Shown: piece after piece, positions 46,797 through 60,061 of the stretch
Layout of the letters: each line of letters starts with the position of its first letter
Position numbering within the stretch: the stretch's first letter is position 1
From: Sipunculus nudus
Lineage: Eukaryota > Annelida > Sipuncula > Golfingiida > Sipunculidae
Length of the DNA stretch: 64,000 nucleotides
NCBI GenBank assembly: GCA_026874595.1
Contig: CM049319.1
Coordinates: 2,055,501-2,119,500 of the forward strand
Reading direction: 5' to 3'
Notes under the pieces: model-generated
The model's database searches: none
Told to the model about the DNA's origin: nothing
Seen by the model: the letters and a program-made list of their open reading frames with translations, nothing else
Translations under genes and position numbers: made by a program

Positions 46797-46978
46797 CCCA
46801 AGCACAATACTAATCTGGTTTGAAAATGATGAAATAGCCATTCAAAATGGTGAAGTTTATTGGAAATGCCATTTATCCTGTCGTACACCCAAGCACAATA
46901 CTTATCTGGTTTGAAAATGATGAAATAGCCATTCAGAATGGTGAAGTTTATTGTATATGCCATTAATCCTGTCCTACA
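46797..46978 (+). repeat. 91-bp tandem duplication
   Basis: CCCAAGCACAATAC starts at 46797 and 46888. The copies share ATCTGGTTTGAAAATGATGA and AATGGTGAAGTTTATTG with few differences. Confidence 0.82.
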
Positions 46979-47314
46979 CCCGGTTCCAGTTTTAGCATAC
47001 AAGTTGCAAAGTCACAGCACATATGTCAGATACACCTTTCATAGGTATGTTTAATTCTAACTACAAGTCGAGAATGATCTTTTAAGGTGGGCGAGGTATT
47101 CTGTAGACATACCAATAAATGTAGACTCTGTTCTATAATCATTAACTGTCCAGTGCCAGTAGTCCTAAATTCATTTGAGTTTGTCTTGATTAGATCAGAT
47201 TAGTAAAGAAAACCAAAGTAATGTAATAATTTATATATGATGCTCCATCATGCTGGTACCCTGTAAGAACAAGTGAATTCTAAGAAAACCTAATACACCG
47301 ATTGTATGTCTTGT

Positions 47315-47760
47315 GACCTCTGACCTTATTAAATATGCATGGATTTTGTCAAGAATTTAATTCAAGTGAAGAACTCAATTGATGAATATTTATGAAGAGT
47401 TTCATGAAAATTCATAAGATTTTTGGCTAGTGATCACAGCCTTTCAGTCTGGTGACCTCTGACCTGATAAAATATGCATGCATAGATATTGCTAGGAATC
47501 AGATTTAAGCAAAATATTTAATTGGTTATTATTTCAGTTGAATTTCATCAAAATCCATCATATTTATGGTAAGTTATTGCAACAACACCACAAAAAAAGC
47601 CTAGTAATGCCTGACCTCATAAAATATCCGTGGATGTTGCTTAGAATTAAACTCAGGTGAGATAATCTATTGGTAAGAAGTTTTGGCCAGTTTCGTAAAA
47701 ATCCATCATAGACCTGGTAAATGATCGTAACAACACTTAAGTTAAGAGTTAACAAACAGA
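47315..47760 (+). repeat. Repeat K, copy 2 (three units of about 140 bp)
   Basis: Units begin TGACCTCTGACCT..TAAATATGCATG and contain AAAATCCATCATA. The array ends with a short GACAGACAGACTG tail. Related to 39225-39500. Confidence 0.65.
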
Positions 47761-48543
47761 CAGACTGTGGTATACCATGAATTGCTTGTGTTAAAGGGGC
47801 ATATATAGATCTAAACTGCACAAGGCATTCCAGAGTCACATGTACCCTAATCGCAATATTATAATTTATATATTAAATTTAAAGGCACTGTGGAGACTAA
47901 CTCTAAGTAATACTAATAATAAATAGGTCAAATTTTGTTCCCTCTGCATTCCTACTTCATCAACATCCACAGCAAGAAAGGAAGCGGTAGGTCCTATCAA
48001 CAGTCAAATTAGATTATGACTTAGTGGAGACTGACATAGGGCCATTACTCCCATTAGGGGTGTGGAAGCCAAGCCTAGGCCTGGGGGTCAGTGAGGCTCA
48101 AGGGCTGCAGAGATAATGTACAGGAAGCTAATAAGTCACACCAGAACTGATCAAAATGCTTATTTACCTTAAAAAAGTATTATGATCATTTGTTATTACC
48201 TGGATGTATTGCTGTATTGTTATTAAAGGTCTGTAGCGGGCTGAAATTTGTGAAGGTTTTCTGTTTGGCAGCGGGAAGGCGCTTCGAGGGAATTCCTGAC
48301 TACAAATTGAAAACGAGACTGGGATTTCCCCATTCCGAAGGGACAAACAGGTTAAAACAATTCCAGGAATTTCCTAATTTTTTTAAAGCGACACATCGTT
48401 TGTTAAACAAAAATCTAAGGCTTTTAAAATTTTAGTATTATTTAGTGTTTTGGTTAAATACTTGCGACTCTGTTAAAGCTAAATTTTGACAATGAGTACT
48501 ACAAGAGGAAATATTTACTAAGTGATCCCTATTGTGTACAACC

Positions 48544-48655
48544 ATGGCTACTTTGAACGTGGCTCTGTTGACAGCTCTCCTGCTGCATGTGGCTGTATCT
48601 CCGGCGTTCGGACAGTTTGAAGGAATTTACTGCGGCAAGGACAACTGTTATGATC
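48544..48655 (+). CDS. DNAJC25: DNAJC25-like protein, first coding exon
   Basis: ATG in a strong ACCATGG context. 37 codons plus one base to the donor GTAAGT (48656). The peptide has a hydrophobic signal segment (ALLTALLLHVAV), a likely cleavage near AFG-Q, then FEGIYCGKDNCYD, which matches the short conserved lead-in directly before the J domain of DNAJC25, an ER membrane J-protein that partners HSP70. The J domain itself with its HPD motif should start in the next exon. I found no such exon to 64000, so intron 1 exceeds 15 kb or the locus is incomplete. A 10-codon upstream frame (48492-48521) would precede the start if transcribed. Confidence 0.75.
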
Positions 48656-48772
48656 GTAAGTAACTACATGTAAGAAAAATTAGTTATATCTGTGACGTAG
48701 ACACTTAGTTTTCGCTCTTTATTTAAGTGCTCACTGGCATATGGAAGTCGCCGGGTTCTAACTATATATATA

Positions 48773-49354
48773 GTCCGTTCCAGCACCCGGGTCCGCATGT
48801 TTTTTCGCGATAATTATTTTAAGAATATTCTTTAAAAATGCCCTTTGTCCTGAAGTAGATAAACAGATATTCCGCCGATTTTGTGCAAAGTATTTATATA
48901 TCATGAAAAAAGTATTTACTTTGCGACTCATTTGCGTTCATTTATGCTGAAATACCGTGGATGGCGTCTTCCCGGTACTGCTAGAACATACATTCCTCCA
49001 TGTTACACTTTCCATGTCTATGGCTGCGTTTGGTATTTGTTAGACAACAGTGACGTCACAAAGACGTCACAGTGATCGGTCGCGCGTCACCTTTAATTGA
49101 CTGACGTCATAAGTTTGACTGGCTTGTAAATTATCAGTTCTCAGGCAAGGAATAAGTCGTAAACGCTGTAACTTGTTTTGTCATATTTTGGATTATTCGT
49201 CTCATACAAAATTAAAGCAAGGTAAGGCATTACTTTTTGTGCAGGTAGTCGGCGGAATAGCTCTTGCAACCTTTGGCCAAGTAGGGTTTATACTGCTTTA
49301 CTTGTTTAAAAAATTATCCCGAAAAAACATGCGGACACGGGTACTGGGACGGAC
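48773..49354. mobile_element. TIR element L1, in intron 1 of the DNAJC25-like gene
   Basis: Terminal inverted repeats of about 43 bp: left from GTCCGTTCCAGCACCCGGGT (48773) and right ending CGGGTACTGGGACGGAC (49354). Bounded by TATA on both sides. No transposase. The interior has two TGACGTCA-type palindromes (49052, 49104) and a further GACGTCAC (49063). Confidence 0.75.
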
Positions 49355-49358
49355 TATA

Positions 49359-49982
49359 GTCCGTTCCAGCACCCCTGTCCACCTCTTTTTTCGCGATTAT
49401 CTCTACATAAGACAAACTTGCAAAATAATATTTGCACCAATGGCATGAAGAGGCAAAAGTGTAATTTTTGGTTCCTTACCTACTCAAAATATAAATATTA
49501 TTCACTTTACGGCCTGGCTGACATATCTCATATATATCCGTGGTTTATGGCGTCCCTGATAGTAATAAGTAGCCATTGTTTATCCTCCTTGGATATAGAT
49601 ATAAAGTAATATGACATAACAGTGAAGTGCGTGCACACGGATAATACAAATCTCGCTGTAAACAGGGGTCGGGAGCCCTTGATTATTGGTCCCATGAATA
49701 TGGGCGCCTCTTTAGTAGGTCACGTCTATTATGACGTCATCACTAATCCCTGATATGCCCATTTCACAGATTAGTGGCAGGATGTCGCTACAGAATAGAC
49801 TTGTTACTCATAAAATGCTTTTAAATTGTTTACAGGAAAATTACATAAGGTACGCTATTATTTCCATAACAGTTAATTACGCTTTTTCCTCTTTCTGCCC
49901 TAAGATCAAAAAGTTTGGACGTTCTTTGATTATCAAAAAAATAATCACGAAAAAACAGGTGGACAGGGGTGCTGGAACGGAC
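49359..49982. mobile_element. TIR element L2, abutting L1
   Basis: Left repeat GTCCGTTCCAGCACCCCTGT (49359) and right repeat ACAGGGGTGCTGGAACGGAC (ends 49982), about 43 bp and nearly perfect. It shares the four bases TATA with the right side of L1; its right side is TTTA. The interior is only weakly like L1 and has one TGACGTCA (49733). Confidence 0.75.
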
Positions 49983-50014
49983 TTTAAGCCTAAGGCAAAC
50001 TCAGCTGTGAACAA

Positions 50015-50038
50015 CCCCCCCCCCCCCCCCCCCCCCCC
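50015..50038. repeat. Poly-C tract
   Basis: 24 consecutive C, directly after L2. Open frames through it are artefacts. Confidence 0.9.
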
Positions 50039-50700
50039 GGCACCAAAGGTGACTTCAATGATAAATATATCTGAGTACATTTGCTTACGGGAAATGTTCT
50101 TTGTGTCTATGCCTATATATATATATATATATATATTGTATATATATTATATATATTTATTTGTTTAATTTTTCTAAATAACTCCACTTGTTTGATTTTA
50201 ACATTTGTTGACACAATTCGGCATATAACTCAACATAGAGATCCCTAGAATGACGCTTGTCCAATATGTTGAAAAAGATAACTCATTCCGCTATTTTTAT
50301 TAATCTATCTGTGTGCGTTTTCCAATGAAAAGACATCAGAAAACTAAATGGGCGTGTCAGATGAAAATCACATTAGCAGGAAAAAATAAAAATCATGGCA
50401 AATAAGTTTAATGGCGCAATTTTTGGCCGTTTCAGACATTTCCTCTGCATGGGAGCTAGCAGTGGTATTCCGTATTCCACGTGTTTCCCCATGTATATGA
50501 AGTGAAAAAGGTTAAATTATAATTATAATATTATTCTTATATATTTTGACATATTTTTGTGTTTGGGAGAAACTATTATCTGGGTCACTGATATTGAGCA
50601 AAATATAGGGATCAGCTCATCCGGAACAAAGCCGAGACGAACACCCATCATGACAAGGAAACCCGCTCAACAAGTGACAAAACTATTACGGGTTGATCAT

Positions 50701-51063
50701 TAGTGCCAGCACTATTCAGATGCCAGAGAACATCCACAACTTCTGCCACTCTTCACATATTTTGAAGATACTTTGATGAACAGACTTTTCCTGGTTCCGA
50801 TGTGGTGCGTCTTCAAAGAGACTGTTGGTACAAATAACAGAATAGAAGGCTGGCAAATTTGATTGAATAGAGGACTTCGTCTGGTGCATCCTAACATATT
50901 TGTGCTGGTACAACACCTTCTGAAAGAAGAAGATGCCACTGAATTAAATTTAGCAAGGGCACCGCTGGGAGGTGCCCTGAAGCACAAAAAGAGATCTTAC
51001 AAGGAACTGGATGACTGCATCCTACGTCTGACCACCAACTTCAAAGACGTTTTCTTATTATGA
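50701..51063 (+). pseudogene. MULE-type transposase relic (C-terminal part)
   Basis: In one frame it reads REHPQLLPLFTYFEDTLMNR, VPMWCVFKETVGTNNRIEGW, a stop (TGA) at 50857-50859, then LNRGLRLVHPNIFVLVQHLL and ELDDCILRL to a stop at 51061-51063. The order MW-VF, TNN-EGWH-like, LNR, HPNI is typical of the C-terminal region of Mutator-like transposase proteins common in molluscs and arthropods. The internal stop, loss of the catalytic part and lack of clear ends show a dead fragment. Confidence 0.7.
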
Positions 51064-51483
51064 TGCCTATTATGAAGGTGGAGCGATGTCACCAGTTTTC
51101 AAGATGGCCTCCGTCAGACTTGCTGCTCGATAAACTTCATGCTTTGACTTTCAGAATATGTTTTGAACAAAATAAATGGCGATTTTCCCTTGTAATTTTG
51201 ATGAGTAAATCTGTGAATTTGCCTTTTTTGTCACCTTTCTTTAAAGTTCACCTGGTCTTAAACTCTTAATTAGTTTTTCATAGCTGAACAGGTAAGCTAT
51301 TGCAATTTCATCCTTATTTAAAATTAACATGAAATATCAGGTCAAATATACAAATATTAATCTTATAAATCTCTTGGAACAAATCACATAATGTTTTGTC
51401 AAATTAATTTCAGAACTCCCCACATATAATCACTTACGTACCTTAATCATATTTCATTAGCCTGTTTTATCTAGATCAATCAT
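51064..51483. other. Unassigned intron sequence
   Basis: AT-rich. No feature recognised. Confidence 0.4.
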
Positions 51484-51883
51484 CAGACCTGGGGTCAGTC
51501 CAAATTTTTCAAATCATATTCAATTCCAAATCAAGAACTTTTATGATACTTCAAATAAAATTCAGTTCAATTTATTGTGTTGGAGAAAAATATCAATTCG
51601 CAATTCAAAAAGTTTGTTTGAATACTTTTCACTGGTGTATAACAAGTGTTATCACAGGTGTTCTATTAATTTTGCACATGTACACAACTTTGTTCATATT
51701 GGTTGAATTTGCTCCAAACCTAAATGAAATATCAGTAACTATGAATTTTACCATTTTTATGGTAAGGCATAGCAGCCAGTTTTACGTTTTACTGGGCAAT
51801 TATTCCTTAAGACTAAATTCACATTTATAAAGGTTTATTTGGATTTCAAACAAGTGGTCATTATTACATTGTGCAATTAGTAA

Positions 51884-51912
51884 ATATATATATACATATA
51901 TATATATATATA
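51884..51912. repeat. AT microsatellite
   Basis: A short (AT)n tract. Confidence 0.8.
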
Positions 51913-52299
51913 TGTCACGTGAATACTCTGTTTAACTTTATATTCACAGGTGGTTTCAAATTCGTGAAATTCGCAAATGGGAAAATATCATGTAAATAAA
52001 ACCTTCATGTATAAATGATCCCATCATCAAACTCAAGTCAAAAGACAGATACTTTAATTAAAAATGGACCTTATATTTTACCAGCTATCACATATTGTAT
52101 CATAATTTTCAAATGATCAGCCACAAATGATTTACCACAAACTGTCCAAGGTTATTATTTAATATAATTAATTCATATGATAATGGATTTGTCTGGTTAG
52201 ATCATGAAATCGGAACCCTCGCAAAACAACAAACTAAGTAAAAATTACTCAGTTTTAATTTAATCCCCCAAATATGAAGCCAACCACTGCATTCTTTTT

Positions 52300-52375
52300 T
52301 TAGGGTGGGTGGGGGGGGGGGGGTTGAAAAAACATTTAAGTTCTTATTATATAATCATATTGGGGGGGGGGTGTC
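52300..52375. repeat. Two poly-G tracts
   Basis: G runs near 52308-52323 and 52362-52371, separated by AT-rich sequence. Confidence 0.8.
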
Positions 52376-53070
52376 CGATCACCATTGTATCCCATCACAA
52401 TAGCAAGGTCAACAAACTTAGTGCTTGAATGAGCATTCAGTTAGCATGTAATTTTACTGATTTTAGTCATCAAAGACCAACAGTCTGTTGGCTATCTAAT
52501 AGCTATCTAATGGCTGGTAATCAAAACCACTGGTCACCACATAGATTACAGCTGGTCCAAGCACACCAGGACAGCAGGCACAGTGGATGCTATAACAATA
52601 GGCATATCCTAGAAAGTCATTGGGCCAGAAAAATTTAGTTCAGTATTATCTGATCACATGCTTTTTGGCACAGCAGGAAATGGAAAGTAATAGGAAGCAA
52701 TACATATTACTTTTATCCTTTGCCTTCTTTTATCATTACTCTTACAGCTAAATTTTAAACCCATTATATTACTAAAACTTTGAAAAGCTGAAAAAATCAA
52801 TAACTATATATTGTATTATAATATTGTGTATACACTCTCTCTGATACAAACAATCCAGTAACAGTGATTAAGAGGAATTTTAACTGTTATCATCCTCCTC
52901 TAGTCGTCCATGATTGGCATTTGCGCATGGCTGATCTTCAAACTGACCTTGAACAACTTCCAATGAGCGACAAAAATATCAAATGTTTAGCTAGTGTTCA
53001 TCAATTCAGATAAATTCAATGGAGCCTGTAAACTTAGATTCCAATTCAGTTCCAATTCATTTCATTTTCA

Positions 53071-56000
53071 TTTTTTAGCGAACCTGTGGGCTTATGTGAT
53101 GGTCTGCCGGCATCCGGCGTCTGTACGTTAACCTATAATATCTTGAAAACAGCAATAGTTAGCATCACAAAATTTTATGCCAAAAATTAGTCTTCTAAAA
53201 AACTCTATAGGATTTTGCTTATTTTTTGGCTAATTGCATTTTCTTAGATTTTATAGGGTAAAAGCAAAAAAAGCTTTAAAAATCTTCTTCTCCGAAACTG
53301 TTCAGCCAAATTGTCCAATATTTAACAGAAATGATTCCTGGAACAATCTCTCTCAAGTTTGTTCAAATGGTTTAAGTTCAGTAATTTTTGGCCAAGTTAC
53401 AGGAAGTTGAACTTAGTCATCTGTCCAAAAAAGCATACTAAAATTACCAACTCAGAAATGGCAGGAGCTATCATCACCAAATTTTATGCCTATGTTGGTC
53501 ACATGAGTCATATCTGATATTGAGGTATTGGTGGCGCCACCTGCATCAGCCTTTTTTGTGAGGTGGTCATCAGTGCCCGTATCATACTGACTGCTGCAAA
53601 AACTTTCTTCTCTGAAACCATATGGCCAAATTGTTTAATATCACACAGAAATGATCCTAGGGTAGTGCGCTCTGAAGTTTGTTCAAATGGTCTCAGTTCA
53701 GTGACTTTTGGTTGAGTTATGGGAAGCTGAATTTAGTCATATGCCATGACAGCCCATTTTAGCTCAGTGGCTACAAAGAACTTCTTCTCAAAAACCACTG
53801 GGCCAAATTCTTAAATCTCACACATAAATTATCCTTAGATGTTGATAATATAAGTTTGTTTAAAAGGTATTGGTTCAGTTAATTTTGGCTGAGTTATGGG
53901 AAGCTTAATTTTTTAACCATTTTGCTGTTTTCCCATATGAGTTATAAACCTGCAAAACGTTTTTTTACTGACGCCACTGAGGCCAATTTATTTAATATTT
54001 TACAGGAATAATCCCCTGAATAATTCTTATAATAATTGTCTCTGTGTGAAGCAGATACATCTAGCCTGGCACCAGTTTATCAGCATCCGTTACATAATGC
54101 CTCTAGACATTTAGATTTCAGGTTATGTATGGTTAATATTGACAAGAATGTTTTTTAAAAGCTTTTAAAAAATGTAGATTTATGATTTTAGATATTCCTC
54201 ATGCCAGGCAATGTTTACAATCACAGGTATACAGCTCTCTGTGGGTGTATAGAGATGGCTGTACATGGATTATAAATAATTGGTATTCATACTCAACTTT
54301 ATTCAAGATTTTGCCATCAGTGAGATGTATCTGTATTATAATTTTGAATTCAATATGCATCTGTAGTAATTTTAAGCAAACCTGTGAGCTAATGCGATGG
54401 TTTGGCATGGTCTGTCGTTGTCGTTAACCATACTATTTCGTAAAAAAATGGTGCTAGTATCATGAAATTTAATGCAAAAACATTAGCCATCTGATAAACT
54501 CCGCATTTTCTTAGATTTTATAGAGAAAAAGCTAAAAAAGCTTTAAAAATCTTCTCCTCCGAAACAGTCAAGCCAAATTGTTCAATATTTCACAGAAATG
54601 ATCTTTTATACCATCTCACTCAAGTTTGTTCGAATGGTACAGTTTGGTGAATTTTGGCCGAGTTACAGGAATTTAAACTTAGCTAACTGTCCAAAAAAAC
54701 ATACTAAAATGGCAGTCTCAGAAACGGCTGGAGCTATCATCACCAAATTTTATGCCGGTGTTGGTCACATGAGTCATATATGAAATTCAGGTATTGGTGG
54801 CGCCACCTGCATTGACATTTTTTTGTTCGGGGGTCATTGGTTATCTGTCAATTAAGCCAAAATTTCTCAGGAATAGCAGGAGCTACCATCCCTAGATTTA
54901 ATGCAATAATCTGTCACATATCAAATGTTGTGGGATTCAGCTTATTTTTTTTTTCTATCTGCATTTACTTAGATTTTATAGGGAAAAAGCTGAAAAACCT
55001 TTAAAAGTCTGCTTCTTGTAAATGGTCCAGCCAAATTGTTCAATATTTTACAAAAATGATCCCAGAGGCAAGCCCTCTCAAGTTTGTTCAAATGGTTTGC
55101 ATTTGATGAATTTTAGTGGTGTTACACAAATTTGACCAGTCATTTGGCCAATTAAGCATACTGACATAGTAATCTCAGAAATGACAGAAGCTACCATTAC
55201 CAAGTATTGTGCAAATGTTGGTCACATGACTCATATTTGAAGTTGCAGATTTTGTAGTGCCACCTACATTGACCAGTTTTTTATGGGCAAAAACCTCATA
55301 ATTTTAGCCTCTTTCAGCTTAAAATGTTTATGATGAAACTGTTAAATTGAATTGTTCAATTTTTCAAAAGAATTATCCTAGGACATGGTTCTTTCAGTCA
55401 TATCAGAAAAGCTTAAGTTGGTCTTATGGCCATTATTATGTCTATTTCAAACTGAGGACTGCAAAACTGTTCTTCTACAAAATTATTGTTTCATTTATAA
55501 CTTCTGTAACATTGCACAAAAATTATTCTTAGGTGGCCTTTGTTCAAGTTTACTTGAATGATTTTTGGCAGCATTATTGGACCTTTAACAATGAAAGAAC
55601 TGCATCTTTTGTTATTTTAGATATTTTGAAAAAAAGTTTATGAATATGTCAGCTTGAAAAAAAGCATTTAGCCAAAGTCTTTCAGAATGTGTAAACAGAT
55701 TTACCAACAGACCAAGATTGTGTTTGTATCTTTAAATAGGTTGAGAAACTGCCAACTGTTTAAGATTTGGCAACAGATCAAGAGTTCATTCAGTGCAGCC
55801 AGATATAGGCCAAGAGTTCAGTCAGTGCAGCCAAGCACTAGGCATGTGATCACCTCATGGGTGACATATGTGAACACCTCATGGCCACCATGTGATCACC
55901 TCATGGGTGTCAAGCCCCTCAGGGCTGCATGTGGACTACCAACTGTGTCAGATTATGCAACAGGTCAAGAGTTCACTCAGTGCAGCCAGGTACAGGTCGA

Positions 56001-56545
56001 AAGTTCACTCAGTCTAGCCAGATGCAGGTCATGAGTTCACTTAGTGCAGTAGCCTGGGCCAGCTAGCAAATTTGTCACATTTCATTGGGGCAACTGCCTT
56101 TCTCACCTAAGCCTGGTCAGCCCCATGCATCAGACTCAAGGTAAGTTTGATGTATTGGCCTGATATTTTGACCTGTCTATGTGTCTATGATGGCTTTCTC
56201 ATTCACAAGACAGGTGTCGCCACCTACATTGACTTTTGCACAGTGTATGTGCCTGCTTATTTCTACAGAGGAATTTGATGTATCAGCCTGAAATTGGGCA
56301 TATGTATATATCTCTGATAGCTTCATTGTATACAAGACTGGTGGTGCCAGTTACAATCATTTTTGTGTTGTGTGCACCCATGCCAGAATTTCAGCAGTGA
56401 TGTTTGTGTGATTGTTTCTTATTTAAAATGTTTAGTACTTGCATTGTTCATATACATGAGAAGTAATGGTCCAGCATTGAAGCATTATACCTGGTGTATT
56501 TCCCAATGCACAGGTTTACACTAGGCCTGTAGGCCTTGTTTCAAT
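53071..56545 (-). mobile_element. Element E2 with two 3' ends
   Basis: On the minus strand it starts with AGGCCTACAGGCCT (56536-56523) and GTAAACCTGTG (56519-56509). It ends with CACAGGTTCGC, then TAAAAAATG (53088-53072). A second 3' edge CACAGGTTTGC lies at 54386-54376. The core has repeated units with AATGGTTTAAGTTCAGTAAT, GCAGGAGCTATCATCACCAA and exact GGTGGCGCCACC at 53530 and 54796. Same family as E1. Confidence 0.7.
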
Positions 56546-56620
56546 TCAATTCCAATTCATTCAGTTTTCCCTTCAATTCCAATTCAATTCCAATTCAATT
56601 CAGAATTGACCCCAGGTCTG

Positions 56621-57680
56621 TCTTCCATGACATTTCCCGAGGTACTAGCATATGGTAATTCCCTTATTTGTTCCTAAATTCTACTATGTCTTCACTGAGA
56701 CATACTGCAGACATTCCATGTTCAAATATGCTAAACAACAAAGTCACTATACTTACCTGAATTTACCTGGTTCTTTTAATAGATATATGTGAAATTTATG
56801 ATTGATTAAGTTATTAACCTCTTACTTGGCATCTGTGTATAACCTGTTTAAAATTTCATAAAGATCCAACAAAAACTGATCAGGTAATAAGTTATTTATA
56901 TAACATTAGTGTACAGAGTGTCAAAATTTAGAGTTTGAAAACCTAAAATAAATCTTTAACAGGAAGGGGGGTGTTTTGTGACAAACTAATGTAAACAGGA
57001 AAGGGTTAAATATGTCTATAACCCTTATAAAATGGACCAGTATGTAGAGCATGGTCGCTGCTATGTACACATTTTCAGTTTTACTGCATAGGGGTTATGA
57101 GAAGTAAGAGCCATGTCTTCATGGACCAAAATACAATAACTTAAGTCAAATGTACTTATATTGCCAATATGTTGCAGCTTTATGGAAAATAAGATACTTT
57201 TGAGATGGTGAAGAAGTTTTAATGTTACCCCATTTGTAAAACTGATAAGAAAACTGCCTTTCACAGAAAATTTGATAATATCATGTTCAAATACCACTAA
57301 TCTCTGTACATATGGGGAAGCAATGAAACAGTGGTAGCTGCAGGTGGCTGCCCCTCCCTACACACACATTCACAGTGGCACCCACCGACCATGTGGATGG
57401 CAGATGTTCAGATTAGATCTACAGTTTAAATATGGCAAAGGAGTGTTGCTTAAAAGTTAAAATTTTGTTTCATACAGAATCAGCCCATCTCTTAATTCAT
57501 TATATTAACACAGGAGGGTTCCTTGGAATTTGGGTTTCCTGCTAGAGTGGGGGGGGGGGGGGGGGGGGGGGGCAGCCCCATGTTATATTTTATAATAATG
57601 TAAAATATAAGAAATGGTTCCTTGTTAACTCAGTAAATGGCGCTTGGCAACTAGACATGATGAACCAAATCACTCAATTT
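56621..57680. other. Intronic sequence with a 24-base G run
   Basis: No exon recognised. A pure G run occupies about 57549-57572. Confidence 0.5.
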
Positions 57681-57689
57681 GGTATCACG

Positions 57690-57770
57690 TCTTCCATGGG
57701 TAAGTTTAGAGTGTGTGAGACTCCTCAGCATGAGATTGTGGGTTCAGATCCAGACAGTGACGACTTATGA
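57690..57770 (+). repeat. Possible tRNA-like SINE relic
   Basis: GTGGGTTCAGATCC resembles a B box, preceded by GTTTAGAGTGTGTGAGAC at A-box distance. No cloverleaf can be formed. Weak. Confidence 0.25.
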
Positions 57771-58976
57771 CATTGGTTGACAAGTAATGATAAGAACACA
57801 GAGACTGTTAAAAAAAAGAATGTCGTTTCACCATAGTAAGCTAATACTCAACATACTATCCATTTATTGATTTATTGATAAAGGTATAACCTTAGCCCTT
57901 GCTACTGTGCTGTCTACTTGTATGCTGTGAGAGAGCCCTAGAAGATTCTTTAGAAAACTATAGACATTCCAGTCAATGACAGAATTATGATAAATCGGCT
58001 AAAAGTGTTGTATTAAAAATAAAACAACAATGTTTTTATTCAATGTGTTTTATGACGTCCCATACAAAAGTGTTTGTCCACTTAAAAATATTGATTGAAG
58101 AGGTATTGTCCTTACAAGCAGTGTTAATTAAATGGCAAAACATCTGTGTGCACCCTGCCACGTTTAGCGTGGCACCACTAGAGTAAACTTGTACTGTAAC
58201 ACCTGCCACCATGGCTCTCTAAACAAACAATGCCACCGAAGACAATTTCTAGCTCAGGAATATAACAGTGAGTTCTGTTGCCGTTCATAAACATGTATGG
58301 TATTTATCTAAAGTTCTTGGTCATTTGAATAAATGTCCATAGTTTTTCTGTCATAAGCACAATGTTTGATTTTGTACATTTTTTTCCAGGCAAGGAATTT
58401 AAGTTCAAGTTTTTACTCTGAACCTTTTTATATGGTAGTATCAATGATACTGGATACCTACACCACATATACATGTAGTTAGTATTGACAAACTGACAAT
58501 ACTATTGTCCTACCAAGGCAGTTGTATGATTGGCAATACCAGTAGCACTGGTGTACTCTAATAATCAATTCACTTATAGACAATATACAGCTCCCAAAAT
58601 GTTCCTGTTTCATAGGACTATAATGCTGGAACTGCCATGTTTCACAACTCACCAGGGATGCAGTGATGTAATATATTAGACCAAAAAAAGAAAAAAAGGT
58701 ATGGTTCTCAGGCATTTTTTTCAGAAATCAGTGCGGGTGGGCGGTATTTTATTTTTGACCTTTTTTTGGATGTTTCGATAAAAATGTCATTTGATCAGGG
58801 AAAAGCATGAAAATAACCAATTTTTTGCTAAACACTGCATAAATTGTATTTTTTATCTTCTTGAAAGATAAAAATCAGAATAAAATTATTTGATGCGGGG
58901 TGTTAAAATTGAAGCGGGCGGTGCCTGAGAATCATCACTTTTATTTTTTTTTGGCCATTTTTTTTAATTTTTTTTT
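57771..58976. other. Unassigned intronic sequence
   Basis: No gene or family recognised. T-rich tracts near 58940-58976 lead into the SINE. Confidence 0.4.
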
Positions 58977-59351
58977 TGTGGAGGTAACCGCCTCCATTTT
59001 TTTAATGCTGACTTATCTAATTCTTAATCTAAGTATGTACATCTGCAGAGTTTCCATTTCGGTTTGGGACTAGTTGACAGGGCGGTAGCACTCGCTTCCT
59101 ATCATTTTTATTTTTGTATCCTGGTGTCACCCAGGCCCGGTGTCTACCGCACCTGTGGGACCTGAGTGTGTAATCATCCCCATTGCTGAGTCATAACACT
59201 GAGGAACCCCCAAAGACGCACTCGTATGTGAGTGATACACGGCTGTGGGGCACAACCTTCCCATTAAGCCTGCAGAGCGCTCACCGGGTGGGGGCCAACC
59301 CACGATCTCCCGGCTCTGAGTCCCGCGCTCCACCCCTGAGCCACAGAAGCC
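58977..59351 (-). mobile_element. tRNA-derived SINE, second copy, antisense
   Basis: Same body as 6310-6693, for example CCCGGTGTCTACCGCACCTG and TCATCCCCATTGCTGAGTCA. The minus-strand head GGCTTCTGTGGCTCAGGGGT keeps the A box. The B box region is damaged. A-rich sequence flanks both ends. Confidence 0.8.
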
Positions 59352-60061
59352 GTTTTTTTTTTTGCCTTACGATTGTTATCTATTTACATCATGGCTCTTG
59401 CACAGTCAGTGTTTAAATTGTTCATAGCTCTACAAATGTCCCGCCTCTAGCTGCCACAGTGAATGTAGGAAACATATAATATAAATCTGTGGTTAAATAT
59501 GTTTATAATGTAATATTGTTGTATTTTTAAATAATTTCATGTGTAATTCAATTAATACTACTTTTGTTGCCTGTAAGTTCCACCTTTACAGAAAGTTGTT
59601 TGTTTAGAGGAACAGAAGAAAAATGAGCATGACTGTATAAATGGAGATAATTAAAATGTTAATATTGATGGTATTATTGTTCATCTTTGATTCACAGGCA
59701 CTGTAAGTCTGAGTGTGAAAACTGTTTAGTAAAAGAACTCTCAGGTTCTTTATCATTGGGCATGAATGCAAGTCAGTACATGCACCATTTTGGGAGCTGT
59801 ATTATTTTCTCTTTCAAGAAAACATACCCAAAATTTTATAGACGTTCCTTGCAAGGATTTTCAAAGGTTTGAATTACTCTATCAGCTACTGAAAAACTCC
59901 TGGAGTAACCCAGGCCAAAAACTCAGATATTTTTAATTTAAATGGCCTCTTGTCATATATGCAGGTTTGGGGTAACTGTAATGTGTAATTGTAATTACCT
60001 GTTATTTATTACATTTTTTCAAGTAATTGAATGTTATTTGTAATTGATCAAAATTCAATAA
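59352..60061. other. Unassigned sequence
   Basis: AT-rich. A degenerate GTAATTGTAATTAC tract near 59985-60060 is the host of the MITE that follows and resumes at 60652. Confidence 0.45.

Larger units (their letters stand above)
45641..48440. other. Intergenic region between divergent genes
   Basis: No gene recognised. It contains degenerate repeats with AACTCTGATCAACAA (46150-46350), a 91-bp tandem duplication (46797-46978) and repeat K copy 2 (47315-47760). The ankyrin gene (minus) and the DNAJC25-like gene (plus) face away from each other across it. Confidence 0.5.
51484..56620. mobile_element. Possible element I enclosing E2
   Basis: CAGACCTGGGGTCA (51484-51497) has a perfect 14-bp inverse TGACCCCAGGTCTG (56607-56620). 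Next to both are TTCCAATTCA-type minisatellite tracts (51510-51560; 53030-53070 and 56546-56600 on either side of E2). It could be a seventh family with E2 nested in it. No other copy is present, so the ends are tentative. Confidence 0.4.
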
